Source of the DNA: Enterococcus sp. RIT-PI-f
GTDB lineage: Bacteria > Bacillota > Bacilli > Lactobacillales > Enterococcaceae
Assembly: GCF_001297065.1 (NCBI RefSeq)
Contig: NZ_LHOX01000016.1
Location: 62,001-126,000, forward strand
DNA length: 64,000 nucleotides
Direction: 5' to 3'
Each line of letters opens with the position of its first letter. Within the stretch, counting starts at the first letter, position 1. The notes under the pieces are model-generated. The model searched no databases, was not told the DNA's origin, and saw only the letters and a program-made list of their open reading frames with translations. Positions 41,826-49,305 of the stretch are shown here, in pieces. The translations under genes were made by a program, and so were the position numbers.

Positions 41826-42679
41826 TGCAAATGCAACAAAGAAGTCAATCAAGCCAAATACGGTTCAAAAAAATGATCAGTTATCTGGTGATGAGTCTGA
41901 TTGGTCTTGTCTTATTGATGCCCTTACTCTGGATGGTTTTTACTTCCCTGAAGCCAATGGAGGAGATCGTTCGTTATCCACCAACTTTTTTTCCAGAGGA
42001 AATCAATATTGCCAATTATTGGGAAACCATCAATGCGTTTCCTTTCTGGCAATACGCGAAAAATACATTGTTTATTACCATTTTGGTGGTGATGGGCAAT
42101 GTACTGTCTAATTCATTTATTGCATACGGATTTGCCAAATTGGCTTTTCCAGCTAAAAATCTGATGTTTGCATTGGTTTTGTCTACGATGATGATCCCTG
42201 GTTTTGTGACGATGATTCCACAATATGTATTATTTTCAAAAATTGGATGGGTGGGTACTTATTTGCCGTTGATCGTACCAGCGTTCTTTGGCAGTGCCTT
42301 TAATATCTTTTTGATGCGGCAATTTTATTTGTCTGTCAATAATGAATTGATTGAAGCCGCCAAGATGGATGGTGCCAACCATTTATACATTTGGAGCCGG
42401 CTAATGATTCCTTTGACCAAACCAGCACTGATCACGATTGCGATCAATGCTTTCAATGGCGCTTGGAACGATTTTCTTGGCCCATTACTCTATATCCAAA
42501 ATCAAGAGCAGTATACATTGCAGATTGGATTGCAAGTGTTTCAAAATCAATCGACGACCCAATGGAATTACTTGATGGCAGGCGCCACATTGGTCTTGTT
42601 GCCAACGATTCTATTGTTCTTTGTTGCCCAACGCTACTTTATTGAGGGAATGGATCTAACAGGAGGATCAAAAGGATGA
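41825..42679 (+). CDS. Sugar ABC transporter permease 2 (MalG-like)
   Basis: The 284-residue protein has six membrane helices, the EAA loop NELIEAAKMDGANHLYIWSRLMIPLTKP and the MalG-type C-terminal end YFIEGMDLTGGSKG. ATG 41825 overlaps the upstream stop and is preceded by a run of G residues (AGGGGGGGG) serving as ribosome site. It overlaps the DUF624 gene by 4 bp. Confidence 0.92.
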   Translation: MQMQQRSQSSQIRFKKMISYLVMSLIGLVLLMPLLWMVFTSLKPMEEIVRYPPTFFPEEINIANYWETINAFPFWQYAKNTLFITILVVMGNVLSNSFIAYGFAKLAFPAKNLMFALVLSTMMIPGFVTMIPQYVLFSKIGWVGTYLPLIVPAFFGSAFNIFLMRQFYLSVNNELIEAAKMDGANHLYIWSRLMIPLTKPALITIAINAFNGAWNDFLGPLLYIQNQEQYTLQIGLQVFQNQSTTQWNYLMAGATLVLLPTILLFFVAQRYFIEGMDLTGGSKG

Positions 42680-43266
42680 GATTACGGACAGCACCGCAAC
42701 GCTTCAACCAAGGCGTGATTCGTGGAATCCAATGGATACCGCTATTGGTGGCTTTGCAAGGGTGGTGGCTTTTGTATACAATCCCTCTTGTGACGAGCGT
42801 TGCTGCCACAAGGGCCTTGATCGAGGTCTTGATCTTACTGCGCGGCAATGATCAGCAAGAAGTAAGGTGTGGACAACTGTTTCGCCAACGAATCAGACAC
42901 CTGCGTAAGCGTAAATCAGACTGGTTTTTCAGTGGTCTGATGGACTTGCTTGTGATCGATTCTTTGATTCTAGGTCGTATCCAACTGCCTATTTCTCAAA
43001 TGCTTTCAGCAGGCTTATTGGTGATTTTTGTCTTGTGTGTTTTGGTGTTGTTTTATCAGACAATGGCCGGTTGGCAAACAGGAGGGCCATTGCCACAACT
43101 TTGGGTCAGTTTTTATCTGTTTGGCAAGCAGCCTAAAAAGGTATTGGCACATGTCTTATGGACGTTCTGTTTCGCTTTTGTACTGGCCCTTTTTGGTCCG
43201 GTATATTTGTTGGTGTTGGGTATGAGCGGCTGGGTCCTAGGCAATTTATTCATTTATCAAAAATAG
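42676..43266 (+). CDS. DUF624 (YesL-like) membrane protein
   Basis: The 196-residue protein has five hydrophobic helices and the DUF624 order: LQGWWLLYTIPLVTSVAATRAL at the N-terminus, a basic loop RQRIRHLRKRKSDWFFSG, then further helices ending in NLFIYQK. YesL genes accompany CUT1 sugar importers in bacilli (for example rhamnogalacturonan systems), where their role is unclear. Translational coupling to the permease gene (ATGA) supports a part in this importer. Confidence 0.78.
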   Translation: MRLRTAPQRFNQGVIRGIQWIPLLVALQGWWLLYTIPLVTSVAATRALIEVLILLRGNDQQEVRCGQLFRQRIRHLRKRKSDWFFSGLMDLLVIDSLILGRIQLPISQMLSAGLLVIFVLCVLVLFYQTMAGWQTGGPLPQLWVSFYLFGKQPKKVLAHVLWTFCFAFVLALFGPVYLLVLGMSGWVLGNLFIYQK

Positions 43267-43305
43267 ACAGCAAAGGAAGTCAGTCAAACTTCCTTTACTG
43301 TCTAT
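43264..43305. terminator. Bidirectional terminator between DUF624 and nnrD genes
   Basis: ATAGACAG-AAAGGAAGT and ACTTCCTTT-CTGTCTAT form a 17-18-bp stem with one mismatch and a 7-nt loop; it overlaps the 3' end of both convergent genes. Confidence 0.8.
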
Positions 43306-44131
43306 TATTTTGGCTATATTGTTTCATAAATCGGGGCAACGCTTCACTGATCTGGGTCGGCAAGACCACGTATTGGTCTTTAGCCAGTGACTCGCCTATT
43401 AGACTATGGAGATAGACTGCGGCATGCACCGTTTCTTCAGAACGCTCGAATTGAGCCAAAAAGCTGGTGATGATCCCGGCCAAGGTATCGCCCATGCCGC
43501 CAGTTGCCATGGCTGGCGTACCTAATGGGTTTTCAACGCTTTGCGCGCCGTAAACTTGCGTACGATGGCTTTTTAGAACAACGATACTACCTAACTTTTC
43601 CCGCGCTTGCTGATTATGTGCTTCGCTTTGTTCAGCGATCGGCAAGCCGCTCAGGCGCTGCCACTCCATTTGATGCGGGGTAAACACAACTTGATCAGGA
43701 TATGGAAATGTCATTGGGTATTTGGCGGTCAAGGTGATCGCTGATCCGTCGATCACCAACCACTGATGTTCTTTTTGATTGGTGACGATCCGCTGCAGCA
43801 AATCGAAATTGTCCTTGCTTTCGCCAAGGCCGGGACCAACCAAGATGACGTCGGCTGATTCAGTGACCGAATCGATCCAATCTGATCGGTGCCAATCAAC
43901 AAACATGGCTTCTGGCACGCGGGCATGAAGTGCTGAACGGTTGACCGGATCTGAGATGACAGTGGTCAAACCTGTTCCGCCATAGACACAGGCTTGGGCA
44001 GCCATCAAGATCGCCCCGCCAAATTGCTGATTGCCCCCAACGAGGACGGCGCGTCCGAAAGTCCCTTTGTGGCTTTCCTCAGGCCTTTTTCGGATGATCT
44101 GTGTCAAAATAGATTCTTTTAATGGTTCCAT
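43295..44131 (-). CDS. nnrD: ADP-dependent NAD(P)H-hydrate dehydratase
   Basis: The 278-residue ribokinase-fold protein has the NnrD signatures GRAVLVGGNQQFGGAILMAAQAC, VGPGLGES, FTPHQMEWQRL and the catalytic GTPAMATGGMGDTLAG. It repairs hydrated NAD(P)H using ADP. It lacks the fused epimerase (NnrE) domain. ATG 44131 follows AAAGGAG; the open frame to 44200 has no ribosome site. Confidence 0.92.
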   Translation of the reverse strand: MEPLKESILTQIIRKRPEESHKGTFGRAVLVGGNQQFGGAILMAAQACVYGGTGLTTVISDPVNRSALHARVPEAMFVDWHRSDWIDSVTESADVILVGPGLGESKDNFDLLQRIVTNQKEHQWLVIDGSAITLTAKYPMTFPYPDQVVFTPHQMEWQRLSGLPIAEQSEAHNQQAREKLGSIVVLKSHRTQVYGAQSVENPLGTPAMATGGMGDTLAGIITSFLAQFERSEETVHAAVYLHSLIGESLAKDQYVVLPTQISEALPRFMKQYSQNNRQ

Positions 44132-44288
44132 TGTTGAACTCCTTTCCTTCCTTGATCGGAATCGGGGATTTGTTGATTCTATTATACCTATTAATCTCAA
44201 AAAGACCGACTAGGAAGACCAAATTTTTTTCCATTTTGGTGCTAAGAGTGTTATCATAAAAGGCGAGAAAAGAAATGGAGGGAATCAA

Positions 44289-45713
44289 ATGACAATCGAT
44301 TGGAAAAAAGAAGTCGAAGACCGCAAAGATGATTTGCTGAACGACTTGATCGATCTATTAAAAGTAAAAAGCGAACGGGAAGACGATAAAGTCACTGCAG
44401 ATGCACCTTTCGGACCCGGACCTCGCGATGCATTGCTGCATATGTTAGCTTATGGCGAACGTGACGGTTTTACTGTCAAAAACGTGGACAATTATGCAGG
44501 TCATATTGAATTTGGAGAAGGCGATGAAACTTTAGGGATCTTCGGTCATATGGACGTTGTGCCTGCTGGAGATGGCTGGTCAACCGATCCGTACGATCCA
44601 GTGATCAATGACAACAAAATCTATGCCCGCGGCTCCTCAGATGACAAAGGTCCTTCAATGGCTGCGTATTACGGCATGAAGATCATCAAAGAATTAGGCT
44701 TGCCATTATCGAAAAAAATCCGTTTCGTTGTCGGTTCAGACGAAGAAAGCGGCTGGGCAGACATGGATTACTATTTCGAACATGAAGAAAAACCTGATTT
44801 TGGTTTCTCACCAGATGCCAATTTCCCAATCATCAACGGTGAAAAAGGAAATGTCACTTTAGGTTTGCATTTCCAAGGCAACAACGAAGGGGACTACCAA
44901 TTACAACAATTTACTGCTGGTTTAAGAGAAAATATGGTACCCGGCACAGCAACAGCAAGTTTCATTGCGCCATCAACAGATGCCGCATTGGCCTTAGAAA
45001 AAGCCTTCTTCGATTATGTCGAAGCACAACCTGTGACCGGCACGATCGAAACAGAAAACGAACAAGTGAAGATTGAATTGGTCGGCAAAGGCGCCCATGG
45101 TGCAAGCCCACAATCAGGGATCAATGCAGGGACTTTCTTAGCAGTCTTTCTTGATAACTTTGCTTTCGGCGGCGGTGCAAAACAATTTATCCATGCTGCA
45201 GCAGCTTACGTCCATGAAGATTTCTATGGCGAAAAACTAGGTGTAGCGTATGAAGACGAAAAAATGGGCAAGTTGACCATGAATGCTGGCTTGTTTGCTT
45301 TCAAAGCCAACCAAGCAGGTACCCAAGCAGATAACTTCATCGCGTTAAACTTCCGTTACCCTAAAGGTGTGACAGCAGAAAGCTTAGAAATCGGGATCGA
45401 AAAAACTGTTGGCATGGATGGTGCGACAGTGACCCGCAACGAACGCAACATGGAACCCCATTATGTACCCGTTGATGATCCATTGGTGGAAACACTATTG
45501 GCTGTCTATGAAGAACATACTGGCGAAAAAGGCTTCGAACAAATCATCGGTGGCGGAACCTATGGCCGCTTATTAAAACGCGGTGTGGCATATGGCGCAA
45601 TGTTCCCAGGTTATGTGGACACCATGCACCAAGCCAACGAATTCATGAGCTTAGACGATCTATTCAATGCAGCTGTCATTTATGCAGATGCGATTTATCG
45701 TTTAGCGAAATAA
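44289..45713 (+). CDS. pepV: Dipeptidase PepV, M20 family
   Basis: The 474-residue protein has the PepV features: GPGPRDALLHML, GHMDVVPAGDGW (metal His and Asp), RGSSDDKGP (bridging Asp), GSDEESGW (catalytic Glu pair), SPDANFP and a C-terminal VDTMHQANE (metal His). A large lid domain follows residue ~185. The enzyme cleaves dipeptides in the cytoplasm. ATGGAGGG precedes the start. Confidence 0.94.
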   Translation: MTIDWKKEVEDRKDDLLNDLIDLLKVKSEREDDKVTADAPFGPGPRDALLHMLAYGERDGFTVKNVDNYAGHIEFGEGDETLGIFGHMDVVPAGDGWSTDPYDPVINDNKIYARGSSDDKGPSMAAYYGMKIIKELGLPLSKKIRFVVGSDEESGWADMDYYFEHEEKPDFGFSPDANFPIINGEKGNVTLGLHFQGNNEGDYQLQQFTAGLRENMVPGTATASFIAPSTDAALALEKAFFDYVEAQPVTGTIETENEQVKIELVGKGAHGASPQSGINAGTFLAVFLDNFAFGGGAKQFIHAAAAYVHEDFYGEKLGVAYEDEKMGKLTMNAGLFAFKANQAGTQADNFIALNFRYPKGVTAESLEIGIEKTVGMDGATVTRNERNMEPHYVPVDDPLVETLLAVYEEHTGEKGFEQIIGGGTYGRLLKRGVAYGAMFPGYVDTMHQANEFMSLDDLFNAAVIYADAIYRLAK

Positions 45714-45744
45714 GTTTGATTGTTGCGTTGAAACTATAAATGAA

Positions 45745-45804
45745 GCTGTGTGATTCAGATTGGATGTTTGATCGACATCCAATCTGGAATCATACAGTTT
45801 TTTT
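45745..45804 (+). terminator. Intrinsic terminator after pepV
   Basis: A long, nearly perfect stem includes GATTGGATGT/ACATCCAATC and outer GCTGT-TGATTC/GAATCA-ACAG pairs, then T7. Confidence 0.85.
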
Positions 45805-45869
45805 AACATATATTTATCATAAATAAATGGAAGTTGTGGATAAAGTAAAAAATAAAATGGCGGTGACAA

Positions 45870-46310
45870 ATGGACTATCAAATCTTGAAAAAAGGCGACA
45901 CTGATTGGTTGTCAGCTGCAGATCAAATTGAGGAAGCAGATTGGAAAGCGGCAAAGTACTTAGCAAATAAAATGAAAAACAATGAATTTTTGGCATGGGA
46001 AGGTGTTGTATCAGCAATAGATAATGGCAAAATTGTCGGTTTTTGCTCTTTCGTCGAAAAGGATATCGTCGACAATGTCCCTTATACACCGTATATTGCC
46101 ATCGTTTACGTTGATCCAACGTATCGAGGAAAACACATCAGTCAACAATTGGTGCGCATCGCTGAAGAACAATTGGCAAAAAACGGATTCGAAAAAGTCT
46201 ACATCGCGACCCAGCACCAAGGACTGTATGAAAAATCCGGCTACCAGCAGATAGATCAGGCACCTGACCGGTTTGGACGAGAAATGAGAATTTTGGAAAA
46301 ATCAATGTAG
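45870..46310 (+). CDS. GNAT family N-acetyltransferase
   Basis: The 146-residue protein has the GNAT core: YIAIVYVDPTYRGKHISQQLVR (strand beta-4 and acetyl-CoA loop, here RGKHIS in place of RGxGxG) and a C-terminal YEKSGYQQIDQAPDRFGR. Substrate is unknown. It stands alone between two terminators. A longer reading frame upstream is not supported. Confidence 0.8.
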   Translation: MDYQILKKGDTDWLSAADQIEEADWKAAKYLANKMKNNEFLAWEGVVSAIDNGKIVGFCSFVEKDIVDNVPYTPYIAIVYVDPTYRGKHISQQLVRIAEEQLAKNGFEKVYIATQHQGLYEKSGYQQIDQAPDRFGREMRILEKSM

Positions 46311-46362
46311 TTGATCAGGGATCTATCTGCATTCATTGATTGAAAAAATACTAAATATAATG

Positions 46363-46402
46363 AGTCTACATTTGTCTAATGGGAGAAATGTAGACTTTTT
46401 TT
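46363..46402 (+). terminator. Intrinsic terminator after GNAT gene
   Basis: AGTCTACATTT pairs with AAATGTAGACT (11 bp, 12-nt loop) followed by T7. Confidence 0.9.
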
Positions 46403-46464
46403 GTTGATTTAAGCTCATTAAAAACGCGTAAAAATGATTTATTTTATTTTTTTTGACTATTTTA

Positions 46465-46493
46465 TTGGATTTTGCGATTTGCACTGATAGAAT
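46465..46493 (+). promoter_or_regulatory. Promoter of the 46.6-kb secreted-protein gene
   Basis: TTGGAT (46465-46470), 17-bp spacer, TAGAAT (46488-46493) with an extended TGA just upstream of the -10. Confidence 0.55.
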
Positions 46494-46592
46494 AAAAGAT
46501 ATACAACACTGGTGGATTGCCCATTTCGAGCGAATGGATGACCTATAGAGACAAGCTTATTGCATAAAATTAGATGAAAGAGTGAGGACATG

Positions 46593-47267
46593 ATGCGAAA
46601 AAATAAATTATTCTTTGTCATTCTGCTTTTTGGTTTATGTATTGGCGTTTTTTATCATCTTTCCCAAAATGATCATCATTGGCAAAGAAACACAGTTTCA
46701 GCACTTGATGGACATTCGTTATCCGTCACACCGATCGTCACGTACGATAAAATCTACACGCAATTACCTGACTTGCTTTATGACCGTGGCATTCAATCTA
46801 TGGAAAAAGCGCCGATTGTATTCATGGGCACTATTGCTGATCAAATGATCTATGTCACAGATACAGTGACTCTAATTGGGGGTACATCATTCACCAAAGA
46901 CGTTACGGAAGAAAATAGTACCAGTGAAACGCTAGACGACGGGATCGTTCAAACCATCGTCACCAAGCCAGACTTGGTATTTGACGTAGCAGAAACAGGC
47001 ACCTATTTCTATATGATCACCTTATTTGTTCCTGAGGAGATAGCGATCGATCCCTCTGACTTGACGGTGCGTGTCAATAACAAAGACATCCATGTTGCAG
47101 AAGGCACAGTCAAACAGCGAAGTACCCAAGAAGGTTTCAATGAATGGACCGCCGGTTTCTTTATTCCTGCTGATAACGTGGATGCATCTAACCCCGTCAT
47201 CCAGTATCAGATCTGTATCGGTCAGGATGTATTGACCTATACATTTACAGAGGATGGGTATTTATGA
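46593..47267 (+). CDS. Membrane-anchored extracellular protein of unknown function
   Basis: The 224-residue protein has a basic N-terminus and one hydrophobic helix (residues ~5-22, LFFVILLFGLCIGVFYHL) followed by a soluble beta-rich domain with several VTDTVTLIGG and VFDVAETGTYFYMITLFV-like strands. The helix could be a signal anchor. I do not recognise the family. ATG 46593 is spaced better from GAGG than ATG 46590. There is no terminator before the convergent small gene 17 bp away. Confidence 0.65.
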   Translation: MRKNKLFFVILLFGLCIGVFYHLSQNDHHWQRNTVSALDGHSLSVTPIVTYDKIYTQLPDLLYDRGIQSMEKAPIVFMGTIADQMIYVTDTVTLIGGTSFTKDVTEENSTSETLDDGIVQTIVTKPDLVFDVAETGTYFYMITLFVPEEIAIDPSDLTVRVNNKDIHVAEGTVKQRSTQEGFNEWTAGFFIPADNVDASNPVIQYQICIGQDVLTYTFTEDGYL

Positions 47268-47283
47268 AACATATTTGTTTACC

Positions 47284-47592
47284 TTACCGACCATCCGGCC
47301 AGTATTCCCGCTGTGGATCGTAACGGCGAACGATTTTGCGATTCGCTACAATATGCTGATAATGATAGATGGGTACCTCATTTTCTTCGATGCGGAAGAC
47401 AAAAAACAACGGTACGTGGAGTGTAGAATAAGCAGCAGGAATCAGGATATAATTTTTGCCGGTTTTTTCCATGGTACGGGCAAAACTGTCGAATAGAAAA
47501 TGAACAGGGGTTGGCAAGGTGACCAACTCATAATAGTGCTTCTCTAAAGCATAGGTTTCTTGCGTTGCATAAGCGATTTGTGCAGCGGTCAT
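47284..47592 (-). CDS. Small LexA-regulated protein (possibly DUF5960-like)
   Basis: The 102-residue protein (MTAAQIAYATQETYALEKHY start) has an N-terminal helix, a conserved-looking LPTPVHFLFDSFARTMEKTGKNYILIP and a beta-rich end HYQHIV. It resembles small proteins that accompany Y-family polymerases in enterococci and streptococci, which I recall as DUF5960; that link is from memory and uncertain. ATG 47592 follows GAGGAG. The promoter carries a LexA box in its spacer, so the gene should be DNA-damage induced. No polymerase gene is next to it. Confidence 0.68.
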   Translation of the reverse strand: MTAAQIAYATQETYALEKHYYELVTLPTPVHFLFDSFARTMEKTGKNYILIPAAYSTLHVPLFFVFRIEENEVPIYHYQHIVANRKIVRRYDPQREYWPDGR

Positions 47593-47612
47593 AACAATCA
47601 CTCCTCATTGAA

Positions 47613-47641
47613 AGTATACGAACGTTTGTTCTATTTGTAAA
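47613..47641 (-). promoter_or_regulatory. Promoter of the small SOS gene
   Basis: On the minus strand TTTACA (47641-47636) is followed after 17 bp by TATACT (47618-47613), 20 bp before the start codon. Confidence 0.75.
47619..47632 (-). promoter_or_regulatory. LexA (DinR) box
   Basis: On the minus strand the core GAACAAACGTTC fits the Gram-positive consensus GAACRNRYGTTY at all 12 positions. It fills the spacer between -35 and -10 of the small-gene promoter. Confidence 0.82.
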
Positions 47642-47790
47642 GCGATATTTATATTTAAATATTCAGGTTCGCTGTTTTCTTTTATGGGTATATTTTTTTA
47701 AACCGCCAGAGAAAGGCACAAATCGTTCCTCTCTTATGATAAACTGAGCTCAGATAATATTGAATCAAACCAGTGAGCAGGTGAAAAGGG

Positions 47791-48147
47791 ATGAGATGGT
47801 GTGAGGTAGAAGCGCTGAATGAGACACTCGGTGCAGAAAAGATAGCCAAAAACGGTGGGTATTATCGTATAAGCAAAGAGGACGAAACGGTTTTTCAATT
47901 GTCATTCTCAAAGACGGGGCCTTGTGGAGAATCACTGTATCAACCGCTGATCAAGCTGCGTCGTGAAGAAAATAGGGCGATTCCCTATTATTTATTTGAT
48001 GTTGCTGCACAACCAATGAACTATCTGCAACGCAGTAGTGCCAGCGATGCACAAGCGTTGGATCAGGCCTTCGCAAAGTTGATCGATACATTTTACTGTG
48101 AGCTGCCAGTAAGTCCGGCCACAGCAAAGCCAGAGAGTCAACAATAG
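47791..48147 (+). CDS. Hypothetical protein
   Basis: The 118-residue protein has no membrane helix and no recognised domain. The first half is beta-rich (GGYYRISKEDETVFQLSFSKTG), the middle has KLRREENRAIPYYLFDVAAQP and the second half is a helix DAQALDQAFAKLIDTFYCELP. AGGTGAAAAGGG precedes ATG. It is monocistronic with a terminator after it. Confidence 0.55.
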   Translation: MRWCEVEALNETLGAEKIAKNGGYYRISKEDETVFQLSFSKTGPCGESLYQPLIKLRREENRAIPYYLFDVAAQPMNYLQRSSASDAQALDQAFAKLIDTFYCELPVSPATAKPESQQ

Positions 48148-48158
48148 GCTCACAAATA

Positions 48159-48200
48159 AAAGATCCATCGTTTGCTGCCAAAAAGATGGATCTTTTGTCT
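48159..48200. terminator. Bidirectional terminator before nitroreductase gene
   Basis: AAAGATCCATC pairs with GATGGATCTTT (11 bp, 15-nt loop) followed by TTTGTCTG; AAAA precedes the left arm. Confidence 0.82.
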
Positions 48201-48205
48201 GTTTG

Positions 48206-48949
48206 CTATAAGTTGAAATCGCCGGTAAAACCTTGACGTTTCATGAAGTCAGCGACATCTGGACGTCGCGGTTCACGGAAGAACGCCGTCATTTTGGTTT
48301 GCCAATTGGTTTCCTGCTGATTGCTGCCGCGTTGGGCGTAATAGGCGGCTGTTGTTTGGTTATATTGATCGACGAGTTGTTTGGTCAATGGCTGGTAGTG
48401 ATCGGTACTTAGGATCGCTGATTGAGGTAACCGGACTTTGACGTCGTTGCGGCTTTCAGGATAACCGATGGTCAACCCAAAGAGGGGGAAGGTCAGTTTC
48501 GGCAGGCTGACCAATTTGGCAATCGCGGAAAGGTCATTCCGAATGCCGCCAATATAACAAATGCCCAATCCTTGTGATTCTGCATACGCGACCATATTCT
48601 GGGCTGCGATGGTCGTATCAACGACAGAAACGATAAAAGGCTCCATGGTCGTCAATGCGTGATTGGACAATTCAGCTTGTTCCAATAGTTGCTGGTGTTT
48701 ATACAGGTCTGCCACAAACAAGTAGAAGACACCGGTTTTGGTGATGTAGTTTGGTGCGCCAGCAATCTCTTCGATGGTGGCCAATTTTTGCGGATCTTTG
48801 ATTTCAATGATCGAATAAGCTTGGACGAAGTTTGAACTAGCGCCACTCTGGGCGACCTGGATCAATTGTGCTTTCAGGTTGTCAGACAATGGTTCTCCTG
48901 TGAAATTTCTGACGGATGTGTGGTTGATAAATTGATTGAATACGTCCAT
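48206..48949 (-). CDS. NfsA-type FMN nitroreductase / NADPH oxidoreductase
   Basis: The 247-residue protein matches the NfsA/FRP group: HTSVRNFTGEPL at the N-terminus (FMN site RNF), SGASSNFVQAYSIIEI, and GLGICYIGGIRND followed by FPLFGLTIGYP. The enzyme reduces flavins, quinones or nitro compounds with NADPH. GGAGGTACGC precedes the start. It is monocistronic, divergent from the riboswitch-controlled ATPase. Confidence 0.9.
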   Translation of the reverse strand: MDVFNQFINHTSVRNFTGEPLSDNLKAQLIQVAQSGASSNFVQAYSIIEIKDPQKLATIEEIAGAPNYITKTGVFYLFVADLYKHQQLLEQAELSNHALTTMEPFIVSVVDTTIAAQNMVAYAESQGLGICYIGGIRNDLSAIAKLVSLPKLTFPLFGLTIGYPESRNDVKVRLPQSAILSTDHYQPLTKQLVDQYNQTTAAYYAQRGSNQQETNWQTKMTAFFREPRRPDVADFMKRQGFTGDFNL

Positions 48950-49072
48950 ATGCGTACCTCCAGTGGGAAAATAGATGATTCAGTTTTCTGGTCTATCCAT
49001 AGTGTAGCAGAAAAAAAGGGACGATTCCAAAAAGAATGTTTTCAAAAAAATTTCATCTTTGAGATTTTACAG

Positions 49073-49101
49073 TTGCCAATGGGCTGTTTTTCCGTTATGA
49101 T
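49073..49101 (+). promoter_or_regulatory. Promoter of the riboswitch leader
   Basis: TTGCCA (49073-49078), 17 bp, TATGAT (49096-49101). The transcript would start near 49108, just before the riboswitch. Confidence 0.7.
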
Positions 49102-49107
49102 GATTGT

Positions 49108-49252
49108 ACATTATCAATATTCCTTAGGGGAGTAACTGGTGGCGCAAGCCGCGGTAATATCAACAGTAAGTAAGCTGGCAGCAGCTTTCTGGTATTATTT
49201 TAAACGGTGAGACCTAAGACAAGCATAAACTTGTCTTAGGTCTCTTTTTTTT
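49108..49252 (+). ncRNA. yybP-ykoY manganese riboswitch with terminator
   Basis: The leader has the conserved GGGGAGTAA at 49127-49135 and, ~75 nt later, GGTGAGACC at 49206-49214, the two loops that form the Mn2+ site in yybP-ykoY aptamers. GAGACC is also the start of a 14-bp terminator stem (49210-49223 with 49230-49243) followed by T8, so ligand-dependent folding can switch between termination and read-through. The gene downstream is a P-type cation ATPase, which is the expected target. Intracellular Mn2+ should turn the gene on. Confidence 0.85.
49210..49252 (+). terminator. Riboswitch expression-platform terminator
   Basis: AGACCTAAGACAAG and CTTGTCTTAGGTCT form a perfect 14-bp stem with a 6-nt loop and T8 tail; its 5' arm overlaps the conserved aptamer GAGACC. 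Confidence 0.9.
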
Positions 49253-49305
49253 CAAAAAAAAAAAATGCCTAAGCGGGTAAAAATACAGATAAAGGGGCAA
49301 ACACA

